Source: CAYZJR01 sp964503045 (GTDB lineage Bacteria > Cyanobacteriota > Vampirovibrionia > Obscuribacterales > Obscuribacteraceae). Taken from it: DNA of 64,000 nucleotides. Below, piece after piece: positions 8,327 to 16,368 of the stretch. Every line of letters begins with the position of its first letter. Within the stretch, counting starts at the first letter, position 1. The notes under the pieces were generated by a model, which ran no database searches, was not told the DNA's origin, and was given only the letters and a program-made list of their open reading frames with translations. The stretch is taken from NCBI GenBank assembly GCA_964503045.1, contig CAZCZI010000012.1, positions 62,001 to 126,000 on the forward strand. The letters are read 5' to 3'. The position numbers and the translations under genes were made by a program.

Positions 8327-9627
8327 CCGGTAAACAACTTCCACGTCACGTAGGCCGGCAATGGCATGGTCACGATAAAGGCAAACAGAACTGCCATCTC
8401 AGTCTGCTGGTGGCCCCCATTAGTGCTGCCAAACCAGAGTGCTAAACCGGCCATCACCATCAAACACACCATATACAAGAAAAACAAGCCGATAAGGTCG
8501 ATGACGAATTTCGTGCTTTCTTTGAAACCGAAGGGTGCTCCTGCAGCGTCACCGGCAACCACGTTGCCACCAACACCGGCATTATCAGGGGCTCCGACAG
8601 CGCGTCCGTCCTTAAGAGCTACAAGATCGTCTTGGAAGTCACCAATCGATTGATATCGATCTGTCGGTTTCTTCGAAACAGCTTTGAAAATTACTCGCTC
8701 CAACCCGTCGGGAAACTCAAGATTTGGTCGCACTCTGCGTAACCGTTCCGGCATTGCGCTTACATGTTTGTTCATGGTCTCGAATGCAGTTCGTCCAGTG
8801 TGGGGTGCAGTGCCGGTCGCAATCTCGTAAAGAACGCACCCCAATGAATAAACGTCAGAACGTGCATCGATCGCTTCGCCATTGCATTGCTCAGGACTCA
8901 TGTAAAGCAAGCTGCCGAGCGTCTCTCCAGTCTGAGTCATTTTGAAGAATGTATCACCTTCAGTTGGAGTAACCTTAGCAATTCCAAAATCGAGAACTTT
9001 CACGAAGTCCTCTCCACTTGATCCCTTCGCAATCATTATGTTGGCAGGTTTCATATCACGATGAACCACACCCTTCTCGTGTGCGGCTCTCAGAGCAGCA
9101 CTGACCTGCAGAGCGATATCAACTGCGCGACGCCATTCGAGCGAGCCACCACAATCACTCATAACATCTTGCAGACTGTGACCTTCCACATAGTCCATCA
9201 CCAAATATGGTTGGCCCTGTTCAGTCTTGTTGAGATCGTGAATCGCGACAATATTCGGATGCGTCACAATGCGCGCAGTTTCAGCCTCTTGCTCAAATCT
9301 TCGAACAACCGCCGAGTCACCTGAAAGATGTCGATGCAAGATCTTGATTGCGACGTCTCGCTTACGCTGCAGGTCATAACACTTATAGACTGAACTCGTC
9401 GCACCGTTTCCAATCAAGGAATCCACGCGATAGCGTTTATCGAGCGTCGTTCCAACGCTGGCATCATCAGACCCAGAACCAACAAACCCCGCGCCAACAG
9501 AACCGGCGCCATCGATCACGCCGCCATCGGTCACGTCAACAGAAATCGCGCCCTCTTCAGCAGAAGGCGAGACCCTGAGAGTAATCTCCTCTGCTTCTTT
9601 GAGATTCTCCTGGTCTTGAGGTCCCAT
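8314..9627 (-). CDS. Hanks-type Ser/Thr protein kinase with C-terminal membrane segments
   Basis: The 437-residue protein has a Gly/Ala-rich N-terminus of about 60 residues and then a full kinase domain (about 65-335). The glycine loop is GNGATSSVY, the ATP-anchoring Lys is K95 in VAIK, the catalytic loop is HRDMKPAN (189-196), DFG is at 213-215 and SPE at 244-246. All canonical residues are present, so it should be active. Two hydrophobic segments near 372-398 and 407-430 anchor the C-terminus, with little beyond the membrane. It lies 18 bp after the EF-hand gene and ends a run of minus-strand envelope and signalling genes. Confidence 0.92.
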   Translation of the reverse strand: MGPQDQENLKEAEEITLRVSPSAEEGAISVDVTDGGVIDGAGSVGAGFVGSGSDDASVGTTLDKRYRVDSLIGNGATSSVYKCYDLQRKRDVAIKILHRHLSGDSAVVRRFEQEAETARIVTHPNIVAIHDLNKTEQGQPYLVMDYVEGHSLQDVMSDCGGSLEWRRAVDIALQVSAALRAAHEKGVVHRDMKPANIMIAKGSSGEDFVKVLDFGIAKVTPTEGDTFFKMTQTGETLGSLLYMSPEQCNGEAIDARSDVYSLGCVLYEIATGTAPHTGRTAFETMNKHVSAMPERLRRVRPNLEFPDGLERVIFKAVSKKPTDRYQSIGDFQDDLVALKDGRAVGAPDNAGVGGNVVAGDAAGAPFGFKESTKFVIDLIGLFFLYMVCLMVMAGLALWFGSTNGGHQQTEMAVLFAFIVTMPLPAYVTWKLFTGKKV

Positions 9628-9645
9628 GTATTTTTCTGAGGTCCG

Positions 9646-10017
9646 CTAGATCCTGGCCAAAACCAATCGGAAGTACAACTCCAAATCAACACGCGAGATG
9701 CCGTCCTGCTGCTCTCCTTCTTGAGCAGCATTAGCGATATCGCTTTGATTTGTAAGAAGAAACATTATGTATGACTTGTCCTTCATCGGTGTGGCTTCAT
9801 CCTGCATTGCGGCGTAAAGCTCATCTGTTTCGATGAATCCATTGCCGTTCTTATCCAACTTATCGAACGCTTCGTACGCGTACTTCTTAATGTCCTCGAA
9901 GTTTCGGCGAATGGGCGAAACCTTCTTCTCGCTCGCTACTGGAGACGCCTGAGATTGGTTAAGCCATTGATTTTGGAAGTCGTCGTCTTTGTTGAGTTCT
10001 GGTCTATTTCCGATCAC
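9646..10017 (-). CDS. EF-hand calcium-binding protein
   Basis: The 123-residue soluble protein has one textbook EF-hand loop at residues 55-66 (DKNGNGFIETDE), with Asp, Asn, Asn, Gly, Ile and Glu at loop positions 1, 3, 5, 6, 8 and 12. A second helix-loop-helix around residues 90-112 has a degenerate, longer loop (NAAQEGEQQDGISRVD). The start is GTG at 10017 with GAGGG upstream. It is directly followed by a kinase gene, which makes a calcium-responsive input plausible, though that is inference. Confidence 0.82.
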   Translation of the reverse strand: MIGNRPELNKDDDFQNQWLNQSQASPVASEKKVSPIRRNFEDIKKYAYEAFDKLDKNGNGFIETDELYAAMQDEATPMKDKSYIMFLLTNQSDIANAAQEGEQQDGISRVDLELYFRLVLARI

Positions 10018-10138
10018 AAATTTCCCTCTTGCTGCCTTATGACTTACTGTGCCTTGATGACTCTAGACTTGATCGACTGGCTGCGTCTTAACGGTTGACT
10101 CTGCCTTGATGATTCACCTTATCTTCTAGTCTCTGTAC

Positions 10139-10588
10139 CTATGAACTCTTCTGACTAATTACAATCGTTACTGAAGTGCTACCACTACTAGTGTCTGTAC
10201 CGATAACTAGTTGCACGGCTTGAGTTCCCTTTTCCGCAGTCATAATAGTTCCTTGGGCGCCCATGTTCGTTTCGTTGGATACGTGCCAGCCATTGGAAGT
10301 AAACCAGTTCTTATAGAAGGCACCGACCGTGGAGGCAGAATCTTTTGTCGTTATTGTTGCAGATTCAGTCTTTTGTCCGCCCGCATCTGATTTGGTGTAG
10401 ACCTCTACTTTTCCGTTTTCGTATTTGGAAACTGGAAAATCCGCTGGAAGCGACTGTTCACCAATCGCCACTTTGCCCTGTCCATTGTCGAGGACTACTT
10501 CGTTTTTCGGTGCCGAGGAACATCCAACACACACAAGGGCTCCAGCAATCATTGCTATCGTTACTATTCCCTGCGAAGCCTTTTTCAT
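10139..10588 (-). CDS. Putative lipoprotein
   Basis: The 149-residue protein has a lipoprotein-type signal with a lipobox-like VCVGC ending at Cys23; the -3 residue is Cys, which is unusual. The mature part contains an alternating-strand region (residues 60-145) with Thr/Ser-rich edges. A segment such as TVGAFYKNWFTSNGW recalls small periplasmic beta-sandwich lipoproteins, but I cannot name the family. AGAGGTAAAG precedes the start. It lies 90 bp after the OmpA-like gene in the same direction. Confidence 0.65.
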   Translation of the reverse strand: MKKASQGIVTIAMIAGALVCVGCSSAPKNEVVLDNGQGKVAIGEQSLPADFPVSKYENGKVEVYTKSDAGGQKTESATITTKDSASTVGAFYKNWFTSNGWHVSNETNMGAQGTIMTAEKGTQAVQLVIGTDTSSGSTSVTIVISQKSS

Positions 10589-10678
10589 TAACTTTACCTC
10601 TTGATGCTTTCTATTCTTCGGTGCACTGCAGTGATACGATGATTCGGACTTGGTTTCGTCAACTCTTTATTCGGTTGC

Positions 10679-12019
10679 TCAACTCTTGGTTCGGTTGACC
10701 GGTTCTTTATCTGTTTCGTTGTTCGTTGACGTCATGATCGGATCAAACGATACGGCGGCAACACCAAAAACGCGTTTCCAGTTGTCGTATTCCTTCTCTG
10801 GGCAAGAACAGGCTAAAAAGAATACACGATCGCCCTTTCTCAAAGCTGTGAATCTGGTCAAAATCTTTCCGAAAGACTTGTCTTCCAATGTCAGAAGGGA
10901 GTCCACGACTTTACGTCCTTCAAACTCGCCATTTTGTGTGGCCACCACATGGAAACCGGTCTTTTTCGCATAAACATCGACAAAATCGCGAACGCTGGCA
11001 GACTCAGGAAGGCGCATGTAGCGAATTTCAATTACCACCGCCGTCGCACCTTTGGGAGCAAGCTCTGCAAGCGGTACCTGAGTGTCACTGTCTTTGGCGA
11101 GCTGTTCTTTAGTAACAGTCACAGAACGGCTTTCCCAGTCTTTTGGAGTCATAACTGTAAAGCGAAGCGCTTCGTCGTCCAAGGGTGTTACTCGCACACG
11201 ATCGAACTCTTTATCGATGTCTTTTCCGAAGTCAGAGCTAGGCAATAGCTTGGAAAGCCGTTCGAGTTCTTGCTTTTGTTCGTCCGTCAAAGTTCCTGCT
11301 GGGGCGACTGGCGGTGTGGCAGTTGCAACGGTGGAGGAACTGCTCGAACCAGTACCACCAGTGGTGCCTGCCGATGCTTGCTGATTGCTGTCTGCGGGAT
11401 CACATGTGTTGACTACAATCTCAACTCTGCGGTTGCGCTGGCGTCCCTTTGGATCGTCGCTTCCATCAGGCTTAGTGTTGGGAGCAATCGGCTGCTTTTC
11501 ACCAAATCCGGTCGAGGTCACCATATTCGGTGCAACGATGCGATTTTCCATGACCCAGTTCTTCACCCTCTGAGCACGTCGCTCACTCAGGTTCTGGTTG
11601 TAGTCATCGGTTCCAATTGCATCAGTGTGACCCTCGACTTGAATCTTGTGATTCTGTCCCAGTTTATGAATTTCAGGAATCAAAAGATTGAGAGTATCAA
11701 TTGCATAAGGAGTGAGCGTGGATTGGTCGAACTCAAATAATGTATCCGCATTCACGATGAATCTGTGCTGACATGGTGTTTTGGTATCGGTTTTAATCGC
11801 AGCCCAACCTTGAGGTGCTTTTATTGCTCCGGGTTGCTGAATGGTTCCAGCCTTTCCGACCTCACCGGACTTTTGAATCTTATAGTCACCCTTCAAAGCG
11901 TCGAAATTCTTATTGATGCGCTCGGCCTCTTTTGCCCAATCATAAGCGCTCACAGGCAGTGAATATGCTATTGCAATCAACATAGATGCTGCCGAGAGCA
12001 ATAATCCCGTTCTTTTCAT
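10679..12019 (-). CDS. OmpA-like peptidoglycan-binding protein with a C-terminal extension
   Basis: The 446-residue protein has a signal peptide (cleavage near VSA), then an OmpA C-like domain at about 90-205, seen in LFEFDQSTLTPYAID, the VEGHTDAIG stretch and LSERRAQRVKNWV, which supply the Asp and Arg that bind diaminopimelate. A Ser/Thr/Gly linker leads to a second domain (about 275-430) with a PsbP/DcrB-like pattern (MTPKDWESRSV at its start, KGDRVFFLACSCP and DNWKRVF near its end). Family knowledge predicts a cell-wall-bound envelope protein. GGAGG lies upstream of the start. No transmembrane barrel is present. Confidence 0.82.
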   Translation of the reverse strand: MKRTGLLLSAASMLIAIAYSLPVSAYDWAKEAERINKNFDALKGDYKIQKSGEVGKAGTIQQPGAIKAPQGWAAIKTDTKTPCQHRFIVNADTLFEFDQSTLTPYAIDTLNLLIPEIHKLGQNHKIQVEGHTDAIGTDDYNQNLSERRAQRVKNWVMENRIVAPNMVTSTGFGEKQPIAPNTKPDGSDDPKGRQRNRRVEIVVNTCDPADSNQQASAGTTGGTGSSSSSTVATATPPVAPAGTLTDEQKQELERLSKLLPSSDFGKDIDKEFDRVRVTPLDDEALRFTVMTPKDWESRSVTVTKEQLAKDSDTQVPLAELAPKGATAVVIEIRYMRLPESASVRDFVDVYAKKTGFHVVATQNGEFEGRKVVDSLLTLEDKSFGKILTRFTALRKGDRVFFLACSCPEKEYDNWKRVFGVAAVSFDPIMTSTNNETDKEPVNRTKS

Positions 12020-12190
12020 TCCGTCCTATCGCCTCCGAGTGGCAGACGCATGTCACGATCTGAGGTCCCTGCCTCCTCATTCCACGCCGGTTAGTGACCT
12101 AACCTAGTCCCACATTGAATTAAAACAGCTAAGTTGGGCTATCCCGGGCAACAGAATGAAAACTGACGGATCAGCGATTTGAGAAAGTCG

Positions 12191-12232
12191 GAGGTTACAT
12201 TATTCATACGATGCTTGAGCGATATCGCTGAG
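12191..12232 (+). repeat. Dispersed GCGATATCGC repeat, copy 2
   Basis: It carries GTTACAT, then TCATACGATGCTTGAGCGATATCGCTGA, with the 12-bp palindrome AGCGATATCGCT at 12218-12229. It forms a direct pair with copy 3, whose core lies 70 bp further on, upstream of the OmpA-like gene. Confidence 0.9.
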
Positions 12233-12253
12233 CAGAGGACTTGACCAAAAGCC

Positions 12254-12301
12254 GAGTTGGAACGTTACATCTGGTATACGACGCTTGAGCGATATCGCTG
12301 G
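12254..12301 (+). repeat. Dispersed GCGATATCGC repeat, copy 3
   Basis: This is one of the longest forms: GAGTTGGAACGTTACATCTG, then GTATACGACGCTT and GAGCGATATCGCTG. The left 17 bases match copy 6 almost exactly, which extends the family to about 48 bp. The 12020-12338 intergenic region otherwise holds only the upstream region of the OmpA-like gene. Confidence 0.9.
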
Positions 12302-12338
12302 AGCTACAGGTCGTGTCCCAATTTATCGTTTTGAGTGG

Positions 12339-13001
12339 CTAAAACAGATCGAGTGCGCAAAGATGGTGATATATGCTGTCTTTTGTATCTGACGCCCATT
12401 GAGGGTAGCGGGCCTCCATTTGCCCCCAGGCGTCCATCAACAGTCCAGAGGCTTGCCGACCTTCAGGCTGCCCCATTACGTCATTCCATGAGCTTTTCGC
12501 TTCGATCATTTTGACGCCTTTGTCGAAGAATGTAGCCTGCAGCGTCACAGCAGAAATCACATCATCGCGAAAGCGTTCCAAACCTTTTGGCGTCGGCTCT
12601 TTCCTTATCTTTTCCAAAGCAGGTTGGATCTTGGCGTAGTACTTCGCGTATCCGTTTCTTGCCGTTGAAGCGCTTCCGAGATCTCGAAGCATCATTTGCT
12701 TTGCTTGAACGCATTGCAAAACCATGGAATAGACGTGATTCACATAGCTTCTCTCGTTGTCAGGCACTCCAGTCAAGTTAGGTGGTAGTGCGGTCAACGC
12801 ACATGGGTACTGCAGACCTTCTGGCATCGAAATCGATGCTGGGTACCAATTCGATTTGTCTTTCGGTTTGTACGATGCATCTGTCTGCGCCGCCTTTGCA
12901 TTAGGATTTGCGCAACCCGGCAACACACAGCTAGTAAAACTCACCAACAACAATGTGTTGACAAAAGTGATTAGCCCATCACGCTTGCTCGACTTTCTCA
13001 T
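12339..13001 (-). CDS. Putative lipoprotein, translationally coupled to a kinase
   Basis: The 220-residue protein has a lipoprotein signal with a good lipobox LPGC (Cys30). The mature region is mostly helical, with conserved-looking Trp and Tyr but no known domain. Its start lies 23 bp inside the end of the upstream kinase gene, with AGAGGT just ahead of the ATG, so translation is probably coupled. An envelope partner or effector of the kinase pair would fit the arrangement, but nothing in the sequence proves it. Confidence 0.68.
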   Translation of the reverse strand: MRKSSKRDGLITFVNTLLLVSFTSCVLPGCANPNAKAAQTDASYKPKDKSNWYPASISMPEGLQYPCALTALPPNLTGVPDNERSYVNHVYSMVLQCVQAKQMMLRDLGSASTARNGYAKYYAKIQPALEKIRKEPTPKGLERFRDDVISAVTLQATFFDKGVKMIEAKSSWNDVMGQPEGRQASGLLMDAWGQMEARYPQWASDTKDSIYHHLCALDLF

Positions 13002-14733
13002 CTTTTACCTCTGACCTGAGAGCTTCCACCAGTAACGCCTCTGACTTTCCTACATGTAAAACCGAGGAACTAGCCGAATCCGTTTCATCAGGTTCATCAG
13101 TTTCATCTTCATACGCAGGTTGATTTGCAGCTAGAGTGATCGAGGGTTCCGACTCTGGCACGGTAGACACCGCGCTAAGATCCTTCATCAGCTCCTCAAT
13201 GGTCAGATATCGTTTCTTCGCATCGAGTGTGGTTGCTTTCGCTACGATCGCATCTAACGAAGGAAGGATTTCGGGGACTTTCTTGATTGGATGTGACGAA
13301 GTGATTGGATCTGGATCTTCACCAGTAAGCAAGTAGTACAAACTTGCACCCATCGAGTAGATGTCGCTCTGCACAGTAGGCTTTCCGCGAAACTGCTCGG
13401 GGGAGATGTAGCAGTGCTTTCCGACTACCGTTCCAGTTGTTGTTGCTTCGGTCTGTTGGGCCACATTAAAGTCGACCACTTTCAGCAAACCGTCTTTTCC
13501 CAAAATCAAGTTGTCGGGCGTAAAGTCACGGTGCACCACCGGCGGTGACAATCCGTGCAGATAGCTCAAAGCCTCGCACATTTGAGAAGCCAGCGAGATC
13601 ACCTCTTGCTGTGTAAAGCGTGTTCCTTGCTCCACCATTGCTCTTAACGACAATCCATCGATTCTCTCTAAAACCAAATAGCCGCGATGATCCTCTACGA
13701 AAAAATCCAAGAGTCTGACGATGCGCGGATTATCTAAACGGCGAAGCATAGCTGCTTCGTGTTGCATTTTGTCCAACGATTGCCTGCGCACGTTGATATC
13801 CACATACACAGGTAAGATGAACTCTTTCAGTACCACATCGTCATTTTCGTGAGTGTAGGCCAGATAGGCGGTTCCCTGCCCGCCGACACCGAGCTGTCCG
13901 GCAACACGATAACCACCTTCTTGCAATTCGGCACCTTCATGAAGCGGCGTCAGCCGCTCTCTCTTTGGCGGAGCAGAAAGTGCCTGCAGCCACAACTCGG
14001 TGTAGCTATGATCTTGAGGTGGAGTAAGCATCTCGAGAAGTTGCGGATCTCTTCCGACTTGCCCTCCCCATCTCTCGATGCCGCGCAGCATCTTTTGCCG
14101 TTCCTCCACAGAGCCTATGGCACCGAATCTCATCTTGAATGCAGTGGAGTCATCGGCGGTCTTGAGCAGTATCAGGCAATCCTGGGGCGATGTCTTATCA
14201 GGCGGCCACGAGACTTGAATGTACTTCAGCTTCTCCCACGGAACTCTGGCGCCGTAAGAAAACAAACCACGATGCCATTCAAGACCAATGCCTTTCCTGC
14301 TCAATTTGATATGCGTAGGCTCAAGAGTATAGCGAAGCCCTATTAATCCTAGGGCTCCGGCGAACAACACGCCAAGCAGCTGCAAGAAAAAGATATTCAT
14401 GGCTTGCGTGGCAGCAGCGCTTGACACACCACCGACGGTGCCGATCGCCGTGGTGCCAATCGCCGTGGCAGTCCCCGTCGCAACGCCGGTGGTAAATTCA
14501 GTTTCACTTGGTGCTGCGATCAGTTGCATGATCGACTTGAGCGTATACCCAGGACCGCCAAAGCCGAAGAACAAGACCACGATTGTCATCACGAACCAGG
14601 ACTTGAAAGTGCTCCAAGCAGAAAATCTATACTTCACCCACTTTTCGACACTCGCCCATGGTTTGTAATTGATAAGGATTTCTTCCTCATCTTGAACTTT
14701 GGTAAGTGCATAAGTTTGGATATCTGCTGCCAT
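12979..14733 (-). CDS. Membrane-anchored atypical protein kinase (DFN motif)
   Basis: The 584-residue protein has two membrane segments near residues 46-62 and 113-133, a PH-like or YdbT-like beta region (about 135-225), then a kinase domain (about 275-545). ATP-site Lys302 lies in VVLKE. The catalytic loop reads HRDFTPDN (400-407), with Thr where most kinases have Lys. The metal-binding motif is DFN (420-422) instead of DFG. SPEQ and the D-Y-S-G pattern of subdomain IX are present. GAGGA sits 5 bases before the ATG at 14733, which I prefer over an upstream in-frame ATG; the gene follows its paralogue by 8 bp. Confidence 0.88.
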   Translation of the reverse strand: MAADIQTYALTKVQDEEEILINYKPWASVEKWVKYRFSAWSTFKSWFVMTIVVLFFGFGGPGYTLKSIMQLIAAPSETEFTTGVATGTATAIGTTAIGTVGGVSSAAATQAMNIFFLQLLGVLFAGALGLIGLRYTLEPTHIKLSRKGIGLEWHRGLFSYGARVPWEKLKYIQVSWPPDKTSPQDCLILLKTADDSTAFKMRFGAIGSVEERQKMLRGIERWGGQVGRDPQLLEMLTPPQDHSYTELWLQALSAPPKRERLTPLHEGAELQEGGYRVAGQLGVGGQGTAYLAYTHENDDVVLKEFILPVYVDINVRRQSLDKMQHEAAMLRRLDNPRIVRLLDFFVEDHRGYLVLERIDGLSLRAMVEQGTRFTQQEVISLASQMCEALSYLHGLSPPVVHRDFTPDNLILGKDGLLKVVDFNVAQQTEATTTGTVVGKHCYISPEQFRGKPTVQSDIYSMGASLYYLLTGEDPDPITSSHPIKKVPEILPSLDAIVAKATTLDAKKRYLTIEELMKDLSAVSTVPESEPSITLAANQPAYEDETDEPDETDSASSSVLHVGKSEALLVEALRSEVKDEKVEQA

Positions 14734-14741
14734 TGGTGTCC

Positions 14742-16181
14742 TCAAGAAGCCGCTGGAGTTGCAGTTCTGCGTGCAATCAATTGATCGAGAGCGGTTTTGA
14801 CCGCCTGCGCGTTCGATGGACGATCGCTCTCTTCCATTGCAGTGCATCGGGCAACCAATTCGTCAAGTTCAACTGAAACTTCCTTGTTCACCTCACGCGG
14901 GTGAGACTCGCACAGGGCCTCGGGATCTTGGCCGGTGAGCAAGTAATACATTGTTCCGCCCAAAGCATAAATATCCGATGACAGGCTTGCCTTTCCTCTT
15001 AACTGCTCAGGCGCGATGTAAGCTTGTTTGCCGACGAGAGTACCGGTTGCGGTACCCACAAATTCATTGGCGGCGCCGAAATCGATCATTACGATTTGGT
15101 CGTCAGCCTGCCTGACAAGATTGTCGGGGGTGACGTCTCTGTGAACAATCGGCGGCGACTGCGTGTGGAGATACTCGAGAATCGATGCAATTTGTCGCGA
15201 CCAAAGCAAAACATTCTCTTCGGGTTGCGCGCCGTTTTGTTTGATCAGCTGCCTCAAATCCTGACCGCGCAAGTATTCCAGAGTGAGGTAGTATCTTCCG
15301 TCTTCGAAGAAATAGTCGTAAACCTTAGCGATCTGCGGATGGTTTAGTTTCACAAGAAACATTGCTTCGCGATTGAACATGTCCAGCGCTTTTTCGCGTG
15401 ACGCTTGATCGGCATTGGCGGGAACCACAGCCTCCTTCACCACTACCAGCTCGCCTTTTTGCAGCTGGGCAAGATAGATGGCAGAGAGTCCACCGAACGC
15501 GAGCTGCCTGACAATCTCGAGGCGCCCGCCTCCGAGGCTGCGCCCTGGCTCCAACGGCACGAACGATGTAGCGCTAAAACGCCTGCTGAGCTCTTCTTCC
15601 CACATCTGCGTGTAGCTCACTTGCTCGATGCCACGGGTTTCGTTTTGCAGACTGTTTTGGAAATCGACCAGCTCAGGCGGTCTTTTGCAGTCTACTCCCC
15701 AGACCTCAATTGCCAGAAGCAGTTGCTCCAAGTCTTGGGCGGGAACATCCTTTAGTCTAATCGGCGCAGCTCCGCCTGATTTGAAGAACATCGTCAGATC
15801 GCCGGTCGGCTTGCCCACATCAGAGTTAGTGAGATTAAGCGTAACCGACTGCAAGTCTGACCACACGCGCTCGCGGCGAAATCTAAGAATCGGAAGCATT
15901 CTAACGGGAAAGGACAGCCCCTCTTTGCTGATTAAGAGCCGATCGTCTTCACAAATTGCCGAGACCACAATAGCAACGATAGGAATCAAGATCAGTCCAA
16001 TAAGCACCATGGCGGCACTCATAGGCGTCACACGGTCGGGTGACTGCAGAAGAAGCGAAATAAAGAGCCCTAGGCAAAACGGAACAATAATCGCCCACAC
16101 CGGCATGAGCAAGCCCATTGCAAACATTCCGGCTCTGGCCGGAACGCTCTTGTACTGGACCGAAATCTCTAACTCAGCCAC
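14742..16181 (-). CDS. Membrane-anchored Ser/Thr protein kinase, paralogue of its neighbour
   Basis: The 479-residue protein shares the architecture of the downstream kinase: two membrane segments (about 22-46 and 56-76), a beta-rich cytoplasmic region (80-165), and a kinase domain from about 218. ATP-site Lys249 lies in VVVKE, the catalytic loop is HRDVTPDN (347-354) with Thr replacing the usual Lys, and DFG is intact at 367-369. The glycine loop (FGGLSAIY) lacks the usual spacing. HRD followed by Ser or Thr two residues on is known in other bacterial kinases, so activity is likely. It heads a cotranscribed unit with the second kinase and a lipoprotein. Confidence 0.9.
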   Translation of the reverse strand: MAELEISVQYKSVPARAGMFAMGLLMPVWAIIVPFCLGLFISLLLQSPDRVTPMSAAMVLIGLILIPIVAIVVSAICEDDRLLISKEGLSFPVRMLPILRFRRERVWSDLQSVTLNLTNSDVGKPTGDLTMFFKSGGAAPIRLKDVPAQDLEQLLLAIEVWGVDCKRPPELVDFQNSLQNETRGIEQVSYTQMWEEELSRRFSATSFVPLEPGRSLGGGRLEIVRQLAFGGLSAIYLAQLQKGELVVVKEAVVPANADQASREKALDMFNREAMFLVKLNHPQIAKVYDYFFEDGRYYLTLEYLRGQDLRQLIKQNGAQPEENVLLWSRQIASILEYLHTQSPPIVHRDVTPDNLVRQADDQIVMIDFGAANEFVGTATGTLVGKQAYIAPEQLRGKASLSSDIYALGGTMYYLLTGQDPEALCESHPREVNKEVSVELDELVARCTAMEESDRPSNAQAVKTALDQLIARRTATPAAS

Positions 16182-16368
16182 TATGACTCCCGAATCTTGG
16201 ACTTAATGTATTCGGCTTAGGTAATTGTTCCCTGGCATTTGGCATTATAGTCTGCTTGTTAAATGTGCGCTTTGCAGCCCGCACCATTCAAAATTCAGCG
16301 TTCGATTAGCCGTAAGACCTGCAAAAATGATGGTTTGCCCCGAAAGTCCTCTGGAGGAACCAGGATTA

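Noticed and set aside
9731..9744. AGCGATATCGCT inside the EF-hand gene
   Set aside because: It matches the palindromic core of the dispersed repeat but has none of the conserved flank (TATACGATGCTTG) and falls in well-formed coding sequence, so chance is the better explanation.
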